Both the position numbers and the translations under genes were made by a program. Shown piece by piece: positions 1-6,733 of a stretch of DNA of 8,667 nucleotides (its first letter is position 1; each line of letters opens with the position of its first letter). This DNA is from an uncultured Haemophilus sp. (GTDB lineage: Bacteria > Pseudomonadota > Gammaproteobacteria > Enterobacterales > Pasteurellaceae), in contig NZ_CALJRX010000214.1 of NCBI RefSeq assembly GCF_937976265.1, positions 1 to 8,667 on the forward strand, read 5' to 3'. The notes below the pieces were generated by a model that ran no database searches, was not told the DNA's origin, and was given only the letters and a program-made list of their open reading frames with translations.

Positions 1-598
1 GATCTACCCAAATTAACGGAATTTGGTACCAATGAGCTTTGATGAGAATTTCAATATCAAAATCCATGCGATTCCCAATATGTTCGTTATCGAGAATTTC
101 AATGGTACGATTCAATGGATATAAGCGAAAACCACACATGCCATCTTTAATATCGAGAGAAAGTGTGTGAATGGCATTCCAAAAATCCGTAATTTTTCGC
201 CCATAAAGTCGAGATTTAGGTGCATCATCACCGTATACAGGGTTACCACAAATAAGTGCGGTCGGATTTTCGAGCATTTTTTGTTGCATTAAAAGAGCAT
301 CAATCAGATTGTGTTGACCATCAGCATCTACTTGTAGTGCATGTGTGAATCCTTGCTCAAATGCTAACCTAAAGCCTACTTTCATTGCACCACCTTTACC
401 TTGATTTTGTGAGCAATAGTGAATATGCAGATTGTCTTTTTCAGAAAGAGAAGACAACGCTTTTTTATGCTGTTCAGATGAGCCATCATCTACCACTAAT
501 ACGGGCAAATTTAGCTGGTGTAATTGGTTAATTACATTGCCAATTTTGTCAGAATGATTGTAGTGCGGGATAATCGCAATAAGTTTAGGTTCCATCAT
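1..598 (-). CDS. Family 2 glycosyltransferase, N-terminal part (runs off left edge)
   Basis: This frame starts at ATG 598 (a second ATG follows at once at 595) and stays open for 199 residues to base 1, so the C-terminus is outside the window. It reads as a GT-A family 2 glycosyltransferase. The nucleotide-binding motif VVDDGSS lies at about residues 35-41 and the metal-binding DAD motif, in QVDADGQH, at 89-96. A DGMCGFRLY segment at 152-160 resembles the acceptor region of dolichol-phosphate-mannose-synthase-like enzymes. The family moves a sugar from an NDP- or lipid-linked donor, usually at the cytoplasmic face of the membrane. It is last of the visible operon, only 6 bases after the upstream ligase stop. 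In aryl polyene loci a glycosyltransferase of this kind, often fused to an acyltransferase, sits after the AMP-ligase, so the missing half may hold an acyltransferase domain. Donor and acceptor are unknown. It contains an uptake signal at 254-262. The ribosome-binding site is weak, suggesting translational coupling. Confidence 0.88.
   Translation of the reverse strand, partial: MMEPKLIAIIPHYNHSDKIGNVINQLHQLNLPVLVVDDGSSEQHKKALSSLSEKDNLHIHYCSQNQGKGGAMKVGFRLAFEQGFTHALQVDADGQHNLIDALLMQQKMLENPTALICGNPVYGDDAPKSRLYGRKITDFWNAIHTLSLDIKDGMCGFRLYPLNRTIEILDNEHIGNRMDFDIEILIKAHWYQIPLIWVD
254..262 (+). other. DNA uptake signal sequence core AAGTGCGGT
   Basis: Exact match to the 9-base core of the Haemophilus uptake signal, recognised during natural transformation. 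It lies in the glycosyltransferase gene, read on the coding strand as Thr-Ala-Leu codons. Confidence 0.85.
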
Positions 599-604
599 AG
601 CGAG

Positions 605-1912
605 TTAAAATTGTTCTTCTTTTTCGTGCAAGAATACAGCATCAAAATCAGCTCGACTAATCTTGAATTGGCTATTACGTGGCAATTTGTTAGTAAATCG
701 CCAAAAACGTGGTAAGCCTGAATGTTCCTGGGTTTTACTTAAATGAAGACGAAGTTGTTTTAATAACTCAGCCCGTCCTTTTTGTAGATAAAAGGAAATG
801 CCTTCTTCCTTCAATTCTACCCATGCTGCTGGGCGTAAATGATTAGGGTGTTGTGCAACATAGCAATCTCGAATATAAGGATGTTTCAGTAGGTCTTGTT
901 CAATTCGAACTAAAGAAATACGTTTATCGCCAAATTTTACGATGCGATCAATGCGTCCTAATAAGTTAAATTGATTACCAATAATTTCAACGCCATCTGC
1001 TGTTTGCTCGCGATGTTCAAGCCAAGGCGATTCAACCCATAATGCATTTTCTTCATTAACCCCGATTTTAGTTACAGGTGTTGGGGTCCAAAGTCCGGCT
1101 TTTTCACGAAACGCAATGACGCCTGTTTCTGTACTGCCATAGCCTTCAATGGTTTTAGTTTTAAGCTTGGAGCGCATTGCCGTTGCGGTTTCTTCTGGCA
1201 GCATCCCCCCCGAAGATAGAATCCCTAAAATACGACATTGATGAAGTTGAGGTTCATCTAAATTTAAATGGGTCAGCAATGCTGGGCTACTAACCCAAAT
1301 AGATTGTTTTGCAATAAGGCTCTCTGCAATCATATATTCTGGATAAGGGAGCTGTTTGCGACCAATTGACCAGCCCATTGTCAGCGGTAACATGACTCGA
1401 TAGGATAAACCATAGTGATGCTGTGCAGAAACGCTTGAGACAATATGGATGCCATTCCCTTCAGGGAAAGGTAGTGATTGGCTAATTGCTTCAGATTCTT
1501 GCCACATTTTTTCCGCTGTTTTCAGCATGATTTTAGGTTGGCCACTACTTCCTGATGTTTTTAACCAAATTTCGGTTTGACAATGTTTATCAATGAAGAA
1601 ATCTTTTTTATCAACAACTTGTGAAATACCATAGGTGTTGAATTTATTATCATCAAATACCATATCAGCATTATCACGAATCCATTCTTGATTTTCATCT
1701 AAAAGGTTTGGTGGAAGTAAAATTCGAGTTTTAGCATCAAAACAGGCAAGCATTGCACAGGCATAGTTTGCCGCATCTTCAAACCAAAATGCGGCACTTT
1801 TAATGTTATCTTGTTGAAGTTGTTGGCTAATTTGTTGACAACGATAAGTAAAATCTTGCCAGCGCCATTCTGGATTTAATGCAATAAGTGAGTTAGGTTG
1901 ATGTTTATTCAT
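605..1912 (-). CDS. AMP-dependent acyl ligase (ANL superfamily), stand-alone copy
   Basis: A 435-residue adenylate-forming enzyme expected to activate a carboxylic acid with ATP and transfer it to a carrier-protein thiol. Visible motifs are the phosphate-binding loop TSGSSGQPK at 119-127, GYGSTETG at 257-264, the hinge region GRIDRIVKFGDKR at 319-331, and PRNSQFKI at 411-418, where K417 is in the position of the catalytic lysine. All signature regions of the ANL family are present, so it should be active. It is clearly paralogous to the ligase part of the gene at 2437-4119, nearly half identical by eye over the whole length, but stops where the other continues into a dehydratase domain. The size of about 435-450 residues is normal for aryl polyene AMP-ligases, so I do not read it as truncated. 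The start overlaps the membrane-protein stop by 8 bases, with a GGA ribosome-binding element about 8 bases before the ATG. The substrate cannot be told from sequence; an aromatic or hydroxy-aryl acid is a guess from APE systems. Confidence 0.9.
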   Translation of the reverse strand: MNKHQPNSLIALNPEWRWQDFTYRCQQISQQLQQDNIKSAAFWFEDAANYACAMLACFDAKTRILLPPNLLDENQEWIRDNADMVFDDNKFNTYGISQVVDKKDFFIDKHCQTEIWLKTSGSSGQPKIMLKTAEKMWQESEAISQSLPFPEGNGIHIVSSVSAQHHYGLSYRVMLPLTMGWSIGRKQLPYPEYMIAESLIAKQSIWVSSPALLTHLNLDEPQLHQCRILGILSSGGMLPEETATAMRSKLKTKTIEGYGSTETGVIAFREKAGLWTPTPVTKIGVNEENALWVESPWLEHREQTADGVEIIGNQFNLLGRIDRIVKFGDKRISLVRIEQDLLKHPYIRDCYVAQHPNHLRPAAWVELKEEGISFYLQKGRAELLKQLRLHLSKTQEHSGLPRFWRFTNKLPRNSQFKISRADFDAVFLHEKEEQF

Positions 1913-2462
1913 AGTGATTCCGTTTTACGCGTTGACGAATGAGCCATTCAATACTCATAACTAGGCCCATAATAATGTAAGAAATAACCCCAGTATAAAT
2001 TGCCCAATATTCTAATAAGTTAAATGCAATAAAGAGAGTTGAAAGCAAAATATTTAAACAAAATACACCACACCAGACTTGGGTTACTCGGCGAGTATAT
2101 TGAATAGCTTGAGCATTGAGATTAGGTGTTTGTAAACGCGCTAATCTTTCAACCAATGATTGAGATTGGAATAGACTTCCGCCAAATAACACCAACATAA
2201 TGCCATTCATTAAAATAGGATACCAATACATCATATCGAGTGAGCGCTGCCAACCCACAAAAAATAACAGACCAGCCATGCTTAATGCAAACATTCTTTG
2301 TCCTTTATTCGGATGTATTAGACTTTTAATCAACCATAAAAAACTCATCACATAAGGTAACGTATGCAAGAGTTGGTCTGCTTGAAAGAACAGCCAAATA
2401 ATTGGGTACGCAATAGCTGTTAGTGCAAGCAATATATTAACAATCAGTAAGATGATCTTCAT
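1905..2462 (-). CDS. Small polytopic inner-membrane protein of APE-type loci (COG4648-like)
   Basis: A 185-residue very hydrophobic protein with about six predicted membrane segments, roughly at residues 3-25, 31-47, 56-72, 80-98, 128-147 and 153-173, and a basic C-terminal tail (RQRVKRNHYE). A polar loop at about 99-127 (SQSLVERLARLQTP and onwards) looks like the family's conserved element. From memory it matches the uncharacterised COG4648 membrane proteins, which commonly sit beside acyl carrier protein and AMP-ligase genes in aryl polyene clusters; that match is recollection, not a search. I chose ATG 2462 over the TTG at 2468, which adds only two residues; neither has a clear ribosome-binding site. 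The start lies 26 bases inside the upstream ligase-dehydratase gene, so translation is probably coupled. Its job is unknown; holding the soluble enzymes at the membrane or aiding transfer of the acyl chain are possibilities only. Confidence 0.82.
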   Translation of the reverse strand: MKIILLIVNILLALTAIAYPIIWLFFQADQLLHTLPYVMSFLWLIKSLIHPNKGQRMFALSMAGLLFFVGWQRSLDMMYWYPILMNGIMLVLFGGSLFQSQSLVERLARLQTPNLNAQAIQYTRRVTQVWCGVFCLNILLSTLFIAFNLLEYWAIYTGVISYIIMGLVMSIEWLIRQRVKRNHYE

Positions 2463-4119
2463 GCTCAATGACAGCTAATCCAGTACAGCAAGTCTCATTA
2501 TTGGCAAGTAATTGAAATGCCATTCTGTTTTTTGCTGGGTCCCATTTTAATTGAATGTCAAAGCGATCATTCGGTCGTAAGAATGTTTGATACTTCAGTT
2601 TATCAAATGAACGGATAATGACTTCTTTACCAAAAAACGCCTTTATTTTTTCCGAAATCCATTGTAATTCAATGACGCCAGGGACTAATGGAAATTCAGC
2701 AAAGTGATCTTTGAGATACACTAAATCAAGCGGTACAATACCGGTTGAGATTTGTGAATTTTCATTTTTGCTTTGTTCAAGCCAAATCGCATCTTTACAG
2801 GTGTCTAAACAAGTGCGGTTAAATTCCAGCTTATTTATTTTTGACTGACTATTACGTGGTAATTGATAAGTGAATCGCCAAAAACGAGGGATAGCTGCTT
2901 TTTCTTGTGAATGCTCTAAGAAAAGTTTTAGCTTATGAATAAGCGCTCTTCGTCCTTTCTCTCTAAAAAATTGAATGCCTTGTTCAGTTAATCCAATCCA
3001 TGCGGCAAGACGAGATTTTTCAGGGTGTTGAGCAATATAACAATCCTCAATAAATTCGTGTTTATTCAACGCTGTTTCTACGCCTAATAAGGAAATGCGT
3101 TTATCTCCTATTTTGACAATGCGATCCGCTCGTCCTAATAAACGGAAACCATTTTCTTCAAACTCAACTACATCTGCAGTTTGTTCACGTTTGGCAAGCC
3201 AAACACCTTCGATCCATAACTCGCCTTGCCCATTGCTGCCAAGTTTGCTATTAGGTAATTGTCGCCAAAGGGAAATATCATCCCGGATAGCAATTGGGCC
3301 CGTCTCAGTGCTGCCATAAATTTCGATAACAGGATGGTGAATTTTAGCTCTAATTTGCTCAGATAACTCTTCAGCTAATGCACCACCTGAAGAAATAATA
3401 CCAACAATATTTTCAGCAATTTTCATTTGTTGCCAATCTATGCCTGAAAGCATTGCTGGGCTGCTCACAATAACTGCCGATTGTGATTTATTGGCTTCTT
3501 GCATGACACATTCAGGGTAGAAAAGTTGTTTTCGACCAATTTGCCAGCCGTTAACCAGTGACATCATAATATGTACGGTTAAGCCGTAAATATGCTGAAT
3601 ACTCACTGTACTAATTGCAGTAATATTATTTTCAGCAGTAAATGGTAAACCTTCGGCTAAGACTTCTCCGCCTAACCACATTTGTTCTGCTGTTTTAATG
3701 ATGGTTTTGGCTTCACCTGTGCTGCCTGATGTTTTCAACCAGATTTCAGTTTGGTTGCTAAAGTCAAAGAGCGGTTGATTTTTAGTAACTTTTTTCCAAT
3801 CTTGTGTAATACCAAATTGAGAGATTTGCTCGCATTTTTCGAGTTCAATATCACGATCAGTGAGCCAAAGTTCAGAATGCTCATTTGCCCACTGAATACT
3901 TTCTTCAGTGAAATTGGGTGGAAAAAGAACACGAACATTGGCATGCCAAGCACCTAGCAGTAAGCATGCCAATGTTGCACCATCTTCTAGCCATACCGTG
4001 ACAGAACGAAGTTGACGCTGTTGCAATTCAGCTGAAATTTGAAATGCTCGGCACTCAAAATCAGCATAGTGCCAATTTGGGTGCTGAGCAATAAGAGAAG
4101 TCGGTAAGTAAGGAGTCAT
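2437..4119 (-). CDS. AMP-dependent acyl ligase fused to a hotdog-fold dehydratase domain
   Basis: A 560-residue two-domain protein. Residues 1 to about 430 form an adenylate-forming ligase with TSGSTGEAK at 130-138, YGSTETG at 268-274, GRADRIVKIGDKR at 329-341 and PRNSQSKI at 421-428 (putative catalytic K427). After a linker at about 430-460, residues 462-557 resemble FabZ/FabA-type and APE-type 3-hydroxyacyl-ACP dehydratases: DHFAEFPLVPGVIELQW at 471-487 holds the candidate catalytic H472 and the PGV turn. Where FabZ has a catalytic glutamate 14 residues after the histidine, this protein has Q486, so its chemistry may differ. No ATG occurs between the ligase end and residue 533, so the dehydratase has no ATG start of its own. 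It would activate an acid and also act in chain processing on the same carrier proteins. The start overlaps the upstream carrier-protein stop by one base (TAATG). An exact uptake signal lies at the domain junction (2811-2819). Confidence 0.9.
   Translation of the reverse strand: MTPYLPTSLIAQHPNWHYADFECRAFQISAELQQRQLRSVTVWLEDGATLACLLLGAWHANVRVLFPPNFTEESIQWANEHSELWLTDRDIELEKCEQISQFGITQDWKKVTKNQPLFDFSNQTEIWLKTSGSTGEAKTIIKTAEQMWLGGEVLAEGLPFTAENNITAISTVSIQHIYGLTVHIMMSLVNGWQIGRKQLFYPECVMQEANKSQSAVIVSSPAMLSGIDWQQMKIAENIVGIISSGGALAEELSEQIRAKIHHPVIEIYGSTETGPIAIRDDISLWRQLPNSKLGSNGQGELWIEGVWLAKREQTADVVEFEENGFRLLGRADRIVKIGDKRISLLGVETALNKHEFIEDCYIAQHPEKSRLAAWIGLTEQGIQFFREKGRRALIHKLKLFLEHSQEKAAIPRFWRFTYQLPRNSQSKINKLEFNRTCLDTCKDAIWLEQSKNENSQISTGIVPLDLVYLKDHFAEFPLVPGVIELQWISEKIKAFFGKEVIIRSFDKLKYQTFLRPNDRFDIQLKWDPAKNRMAFQLLANNETCCTGLAVIEHEDHLTDC
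2811..2819 (+). other. DNA uptake signal sequence core AAGTGCGGT
   Basis: Exact core followed by an AT-rich stretch (TAAATT) as in the extended consensus. It encodes Asn-Arg-Thr at about residues 434-437 of the ligase-dehydratase, precisely at the start of the interdomain linker. Confidence 0.88.
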
Positions 4120-4370
4120 TATTGTGCGTTTTGACTAAGTTTAAGAACCGCCTGAACCACGTCATCTACAGTACGCACATTACGGAAATCTTCCGCTTGA
4201 AGTTTATGCCCTGTTTTACGTTTAATATGATCAATTAAGTCAATAGCATCAATACTATCGATCTCTAAATCTTCATAAAGATTTGTTTCTGGTTTAATTC
4301 TTTCTGGCTCAATCTCAAATAATGATTCCAGAGCTTCCGTCAATAAGTCTCTGATTTCCTGTTCAGTCAT
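4119..4370 (-). CDS. Acyl carrier protein (second of the pair)
   Basis: An 83-residue acidic helical protein with the carrier-protein signature DLEIDSIDAIDL at 34-45; Ser39 is the expected 4'-phosphopantetheine attachment site. It would hold the growing acyl or polyene chain as a thioester and shuttle it between ketosynthase, dehydratase and transferase. It starts 3 bases after the previous carrier gene, with a good ribosome-binding sequence (AGGTGAGG) ending about 10 bases before the ATG, within the end of the preceding gene. The first visible gene after it encodes the ligase-dehydratase fusion, a likely partner. It differs clearly from its neighbour at 4374-4637, so the two are unlikely to be redundant. 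Which carries the starter and which the growing chain cannot be told from sequence. Confidence 0.93.
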   Translation of the reverse strand: MTEQEIRDLLTEALESLFEIEPERIKPETNLYEDLEIDSIDAIDLIDHIKRKTGHKLQAEDFRNVRTVDDVVQAVLKLSQNAQ

Positions 4371-4373
4371 GAA

Positions 4374-4637
4374 TTATGCCTCACCTTTTTGTGTGCGAAT
4401 AAAGTGAGCAAGCGTGGCTACACTTTCAAAGTAATCTCTTAATTGAGTTTGTTCGCCATCTAATTGTAAACCAAATGTTTTTTGAACAGCTAAGCCTAAT
4501 TCTAAGGCATCAACTGAATCTAAACCTAGCCCTTCAGATGAAAAAAGAGGCATGTCAGTTTCAATATCTTCGATACTGATGTCTTCTAATGCCAGGCTGT
4601 CAATGATAAGTTGTTTTAATTGTTGTTCAAGTTGCAT
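4374..4637 (-). CDS. Acyl carrier protein (first of the pair)
   Basis: An 87-residue acidic protein with the phosphopantetheine motif GLGLDSVDALEL at 36-47; Ser41 is the modified residue. The SSEGLGLDS segment before the serine is longer than in housekeeping AcpP, which fits a specialised pathway carrier; tandem carriers are a known feature of aryl polyene clusters. The ATG overlaps the acyltransferase stop by one base (TAATG). A strong ribosome-binding element, AAGGA, lies about 10 bases upstream inside the acyltransferase gene, so it may be translated at a high rate relative to its neighbour. Like its partner it needs a phosphopantetheinyl transferase, none of which is visible here. Confidence 0.93.
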   Translation of the reverse strand: MQLEQQLKQLIIDSLALEDISIEDIETDMPLFSSEGLGLDSVDALELGLAVQKTFGLQLDGEQTQLRDYFESVATLAHFIRTQKGEA

Positions 4638-5410
4638 TATTGCGATCCTTTTTGTGAGGTTTGAGAATTAAAATAATCTTCTAAATATTTCGTTAAACGG
4701 CGAGATGCCATTGGGATAGATTGATTTTCTATCCATTCTTTTGGATCTATATCATCGCCAACTGATAGTTCATAATGAATTTGTCTATCGGGTATTTTAT
4801 ACCATGGATGACCTTTTTTTAGGCTTAATGGATTCATCTTGATGGTAATAGGTGTAATCACTTTTGCGCTACGTAATCCAATTGAAACGGCACCACGATT
4901 CAATTTAACAATGCCATCCCAGCCAGTTCTTGTTCCTTCAGGAAATAATAACAGGCTTTCTTGTTGTAAGACACGTTCACAATGGTCCAAAAGCTCTAGC
5001 GACTCTGTATTGGGAATAAAGCCACAAGCGAGAATTTGATTTCTCATTGTAGGATTGTGTAAAAGATCTTTTTTCACAATACAGTTAAGTGAGGGAGCTT
5101 TGCTGAGAATCAGTACTACATCAAGTAGAGATGGGTGATTAACCACAACTAATTGACCTTGACGACCCAATTTTTCAAACCCATGGTAAGTCACTTTTAA
5201 GGCACCCGCACAAGACAGGTAGCGAATAAAATAGTACCAGATCCCGCCAACAAAATGACGAACTTTTAACTGGGTAGATAAATTAGCTTGCTTTCCTTTT
5301 TTGGCAAAAGGAAGTAAAACGAGTTGTAATAACGTGCCTGCGACAGCCCAAAATAAAAATGCAATTGCTGTAGCAAGCCAGCGTTTAAGAAAATCTAATT
5401 TTTCTGCCAT
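4637..5410 (-). CDS. PlsC-type acyltransferase (1-acylglycerol-3-phosphate acyltransferase family)
   Basis: A 257-residue membrane-associated acyltransferase. It has the family's NHxxxxD catalytic motif as NHPSLLD (N91, H92, D97) and FPEGTRTG at 156-163, which binds the phosphate-bearing acceptor; RGAVSIGL follows at 172-179. A hydrophobic segment at about residues 12-34 should anchor it in the inner membrane, with the active site facing the cytoplasm. Family members esterify lysophosphatidate; in APE-type loci such enzymes are thought to attach the finished polyene or a fatty acid to a lipid anchor, which fits its place directly before two carrier-protein genes. I start it at ATG 5410, which has GGA about 8 bases upstream, rather than the in-frame TTG at 5416. 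The start lies 16 bases inside the preceding gene. It is unlikely to be the cell's housekeeping PlsC given this operon, but activity on ordinary lipids cannot be ruled out. Confidence 0.9.
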   Translation of the reverse strand: MAEKLDFLKRWLATAIAFLFWAVAGTLLQLVLLPFAKKGKQANLSTQLKVRHFVGGIWYYFIRYLSCAGALKVTYHGFEKLGRQGQLVVVNHPSLLDVVLILSKAPSLNCIVKKDLLHNPTMRNQILACGFIPNTESLELLDHCERVLQQESLLLFPEGTRTGWDGIVKLNRGAVSIGLRSAKVITPITIKMNPLSLKKGHPWYKIPDRQIHYELSVGDDIDPKEWIENQSIPMASRRLTKYLEDYFNSQTSQKGSQ

Positions 5411-6132
5411 AGCCAAGTTCCATTTGAGCTACTTGGTGTATGCCAAGTGCGACTATCAAGATGTTGATGAGAAACCCAAGTTAGCGCATTGTCAGTGATA
5501 TCATAATCAAAAGGGGAATCGGTAAGTGTTAATTGATATTGCTCCCCTTTAGTAACGACTAAAGCTAAGGCATAGCCTAAAGGAGTACGAATGACCGGTT
5601 GAGCATTGTATTTTGCTTCAAGAGGTGATTCTGCAATAACAACAAGCACTTTTTCATGCCCTTCATTAAGCAATAATGTTGCTTCCAATAGTGCGGTTTC
5701 AAGATTGTCAACTCGGGCCATAATCGAAGTGGTTTCTGATTTAACTTGACGTAATTCAGACCATTGTCCAATTAATGCATTATGAACTGAGAGGCTAAAA
5801 GAGATGGGAGAAACATCTCCCTCTTTTAATAAGGAATGCCACAACGCAAAATTACGATTCATTTCACTGTTTGATGAGGCATAAACCACAGGCATATCTG
5901 CATTTTCTCCTACTAAATCCCACGCAGCCTCAAAAAATAGACGCGCAGAGTCACTTAAGCGACGGCGTTTTAGAGGGGGTAAAAAGGCTAATTTAGGTGC
6001 AAAGTCTTCAAATGTTTCACTTTGGTTTCGTAAATAAGCATAGCCTTGTTTCCAATCATCTACGGTGAGCAATTTATTGCAAACAATACTCCATCCTTGA
6101 AGTGAGAAAGAGAAATTACAGATTTCAGTCAT
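5395..6132 (-). CDS. Beta-ketoacyl synthase-like, chain-length-factor-type protein lacking the active cysteine
   Basis: A 245-residue protein resembling the short N-terminal ketosynthase-like family (Pfam Ketoacyl-synt_2) found in aryl polyene loci. Shared features are LPPLKRRRLSDSARL at 51-65, the strand PVVYASSNSEM at 81-91 and SPISFSLSVHNALIGQWSE at 108-126. Its only cysteines are C5 and C18, near the N-terminus; the position expected for the nucleophile, in the segment TTSIMARVDNLETALLEA, has none. It therefore probably cannot condense on its own and would act as a non-catalytic partner of the ketosynthase at 7786-8667, as chain-length factors do in type II polyketide systems. From memory, APE systems use such a KS and chain-length-factor pair. 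The start at 6132 has no clear ribosome-binding site and lies 16 bases after the upstream lipoprotein stop; the stop overlaps the acyltransferase start. Confidence 0.85.
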   Translation of the reverse strand: MTEICNFSFSLQGWSIVCNKLLTVDDWKQGYAYLRNQSETFEDFAPKLAFLPPLKRRRLSDSARLFFEAAWDLVGENADMPVVYASSNSEMNRNFALWHSLLKEGDVSPISFSLSVHNALIGQWSELRQVKSETTSIMARVDNLETALLEATLLLNEGHEKVLVVIAESPLEAKYNAQPVIRTPLGYALALVVTKGEQYQLTLTDSPFDYDITDNALTWVSHQHLDSRTWHTPSSSNGTWLWQKN

Positions 6133-6148
6133 GTTATATTGTTAAAAA

Positions 6149-6568
6149 TTAATTGTTTTTGAATAATTCATTAATCATTAAATCTGTTTGGCCTTGTAAA
6201 CCAACTTGTTTTACACGATCAGCTTCATCACCGCGATGTTTATAAGAAACAGATCCAAGAGAAAGTTTATTTGAATCTCTTAAATCTAATCTTGCTCTTG
6301 CAATAATTTTAGAGTTACCTTTTACGCTGAAGTGTAAAATATGACTACAGCCTTCATCTTTTTTAACAAGTCTTGCTGCGATATGTTTTTGTTTTAAACT
6401 TTTCGTTAAAGCATCAACAATTTCATCTGGTGCTTTACGAATAGAACCTTTCAAGCATACTTCTTTGATATTTTTGCTTTCCACAGGTTTTACATCGTTG
6501 ACACCTGAAGAACACGCAGAAAGAATAAGTGAGCCAAATAAAAGTGAGGAAAGTAATAATTTCTTCAT
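6149..6568 (-). CDS. Small putative outer-membrane lipoprotein, first gene of the left operon
   Basis: A 139-residue secreted protein with a classical lipoprotein signal: KK followed by a hydrophobic run and lipobox LSAC, with lipidated Cys19. Serines at the next two positions argue for Lol-dependent sorting to the outer membrane. The mature part is basic, with two further cysteines, C38 and C74, that could form a disulfide, and a C-terminal region rich in beta-strand-like stretches (ILHFSVKGNSKIIARARLDL). It faintly recalls the uncharacterised Sbal_3080-type lipoproteins, but this is an impression only and I assign no function. It lies 16 bases upstream of the chain-length-factor-like gene in the same direction with no terminator between them, so it probably shares the transcript; an envelope role linked to the pathway product is a fair guess. 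An AAGG element lies about 10 bases before the ATG. Confidence 0.8.
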   Translation of the reverse strand: MKKLLLSSLLFGSLILSACSSGVNDVKPVESKNIKEVCLKGSIRKAPDEIVDALTKSLKQKHIAARLVKKDEGCSHILHFSVKGNSKIIARARLDLRDSNKLSLGSVSYKHRGDEADRVKQVGLQGQTDLMINELFKNN

Positions 6569-6588
6569 AAAATAGGAGCCTTATTAAT

Positions 6589-6601
6589 ATTATAAATTAT
6601 A
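6589..6601 (-). promoter_or_regulatory. Candidate -10 elements for the left operon
   Basis: Two perfect TATAAT hexamers occur on the minus strand, at 6589-6594 and 6596-6601, 20 to 35 bases upstream of the lipoprotein ATG at 6568. Neither has a good -35 box at the usual spacing (best seen about three of six matches), so the promoter may be weak or depend on an activator. In such AT-rich DNA a perfect hexamer can occur by chance. Confidence 0.4.
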
Positions 6602-6645
6602 ATTTGAAGGTGAGATTTTACACTACTTCTATTCACAATAAAATA

Positions 6646-6674
6646 GTCACAGGTTGGTTAAAATCTGGTATATT
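6646..6674 (+). promoter_or_regulatory. Candidate sigma-70 promoter with extended -10 for the plus-strand lipoprotein
   Basis: The -35-like GTCACA (6646-6651, four of six matches to TTGACA) is followed after exactly 17 bases by TATATT (6669-6674). A TG one base upstream of the -10 box (6666-6667) makes it an extended -10 element. Transcription would start near 6681, leaving a leader of about 53 bases before the ATG. Confidence 0.5.
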
Positions 6675-6722
6675 GTTCACCTCTATGTAATAAAGAGAAA
6701 TTATTTATTTCATTCAAATCAC

Positions 6723-6728
6723 AAGGAG
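6723..6728 (+). promoter_or_regulatory. Ribosome-binding site AAGGAG
   Basis: A perfect AAGGAG lies 5 bases before ATG 6734. It fixes the start of the lipoprotein gene and predicts efficient translation, stronger than most minus-strand genes here. Confidence 0.85.
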
Positions 6729-6733
6729 TCAAA

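Larger units (their letters stand above)
6569..6733. promoter_or_regulatory. Divergent intergenic region between two lipoprotein genes
   Basis: This very AT-rich stretch of 165 bases separates two divergently transcribed genes and is the only visible place where the left operon could start. It carries promoter-like elements for both strands, given as separate entries. I found no convincing operator palindrome and no riboswitch-like structure. Because both directions start here, one bound regulator could control the pathway operon and the plus-strand lipoprotein together; this is inference. Confidence 0.65.

Noticed and set aside
524..715. Plus-strand open frame of 63 codons across the glycosyltransferase-ligase junction
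   Set aside because: Antisense to two supported genes; its translation is phenylalanine-rich with no recognisable features or ribosome-binding site.
2995..3990. Open frames antisense or out of frame within the ligase gene (3095-3319 plus, 3735-3953 minus, 3751-3957 plus)
   Set aside because: They lie wholly inside a well-supported gene with complete motifs, have no protein-family features, and are low-complexity mirror translations.
6606..6624. CRP-like site (GGTGA-N6-ACACT) in the divergent intergenic region
   Set aside because: Only seven of ten core matches, with no symmetric second half; such partial matches are common in this AT-rich DNA.
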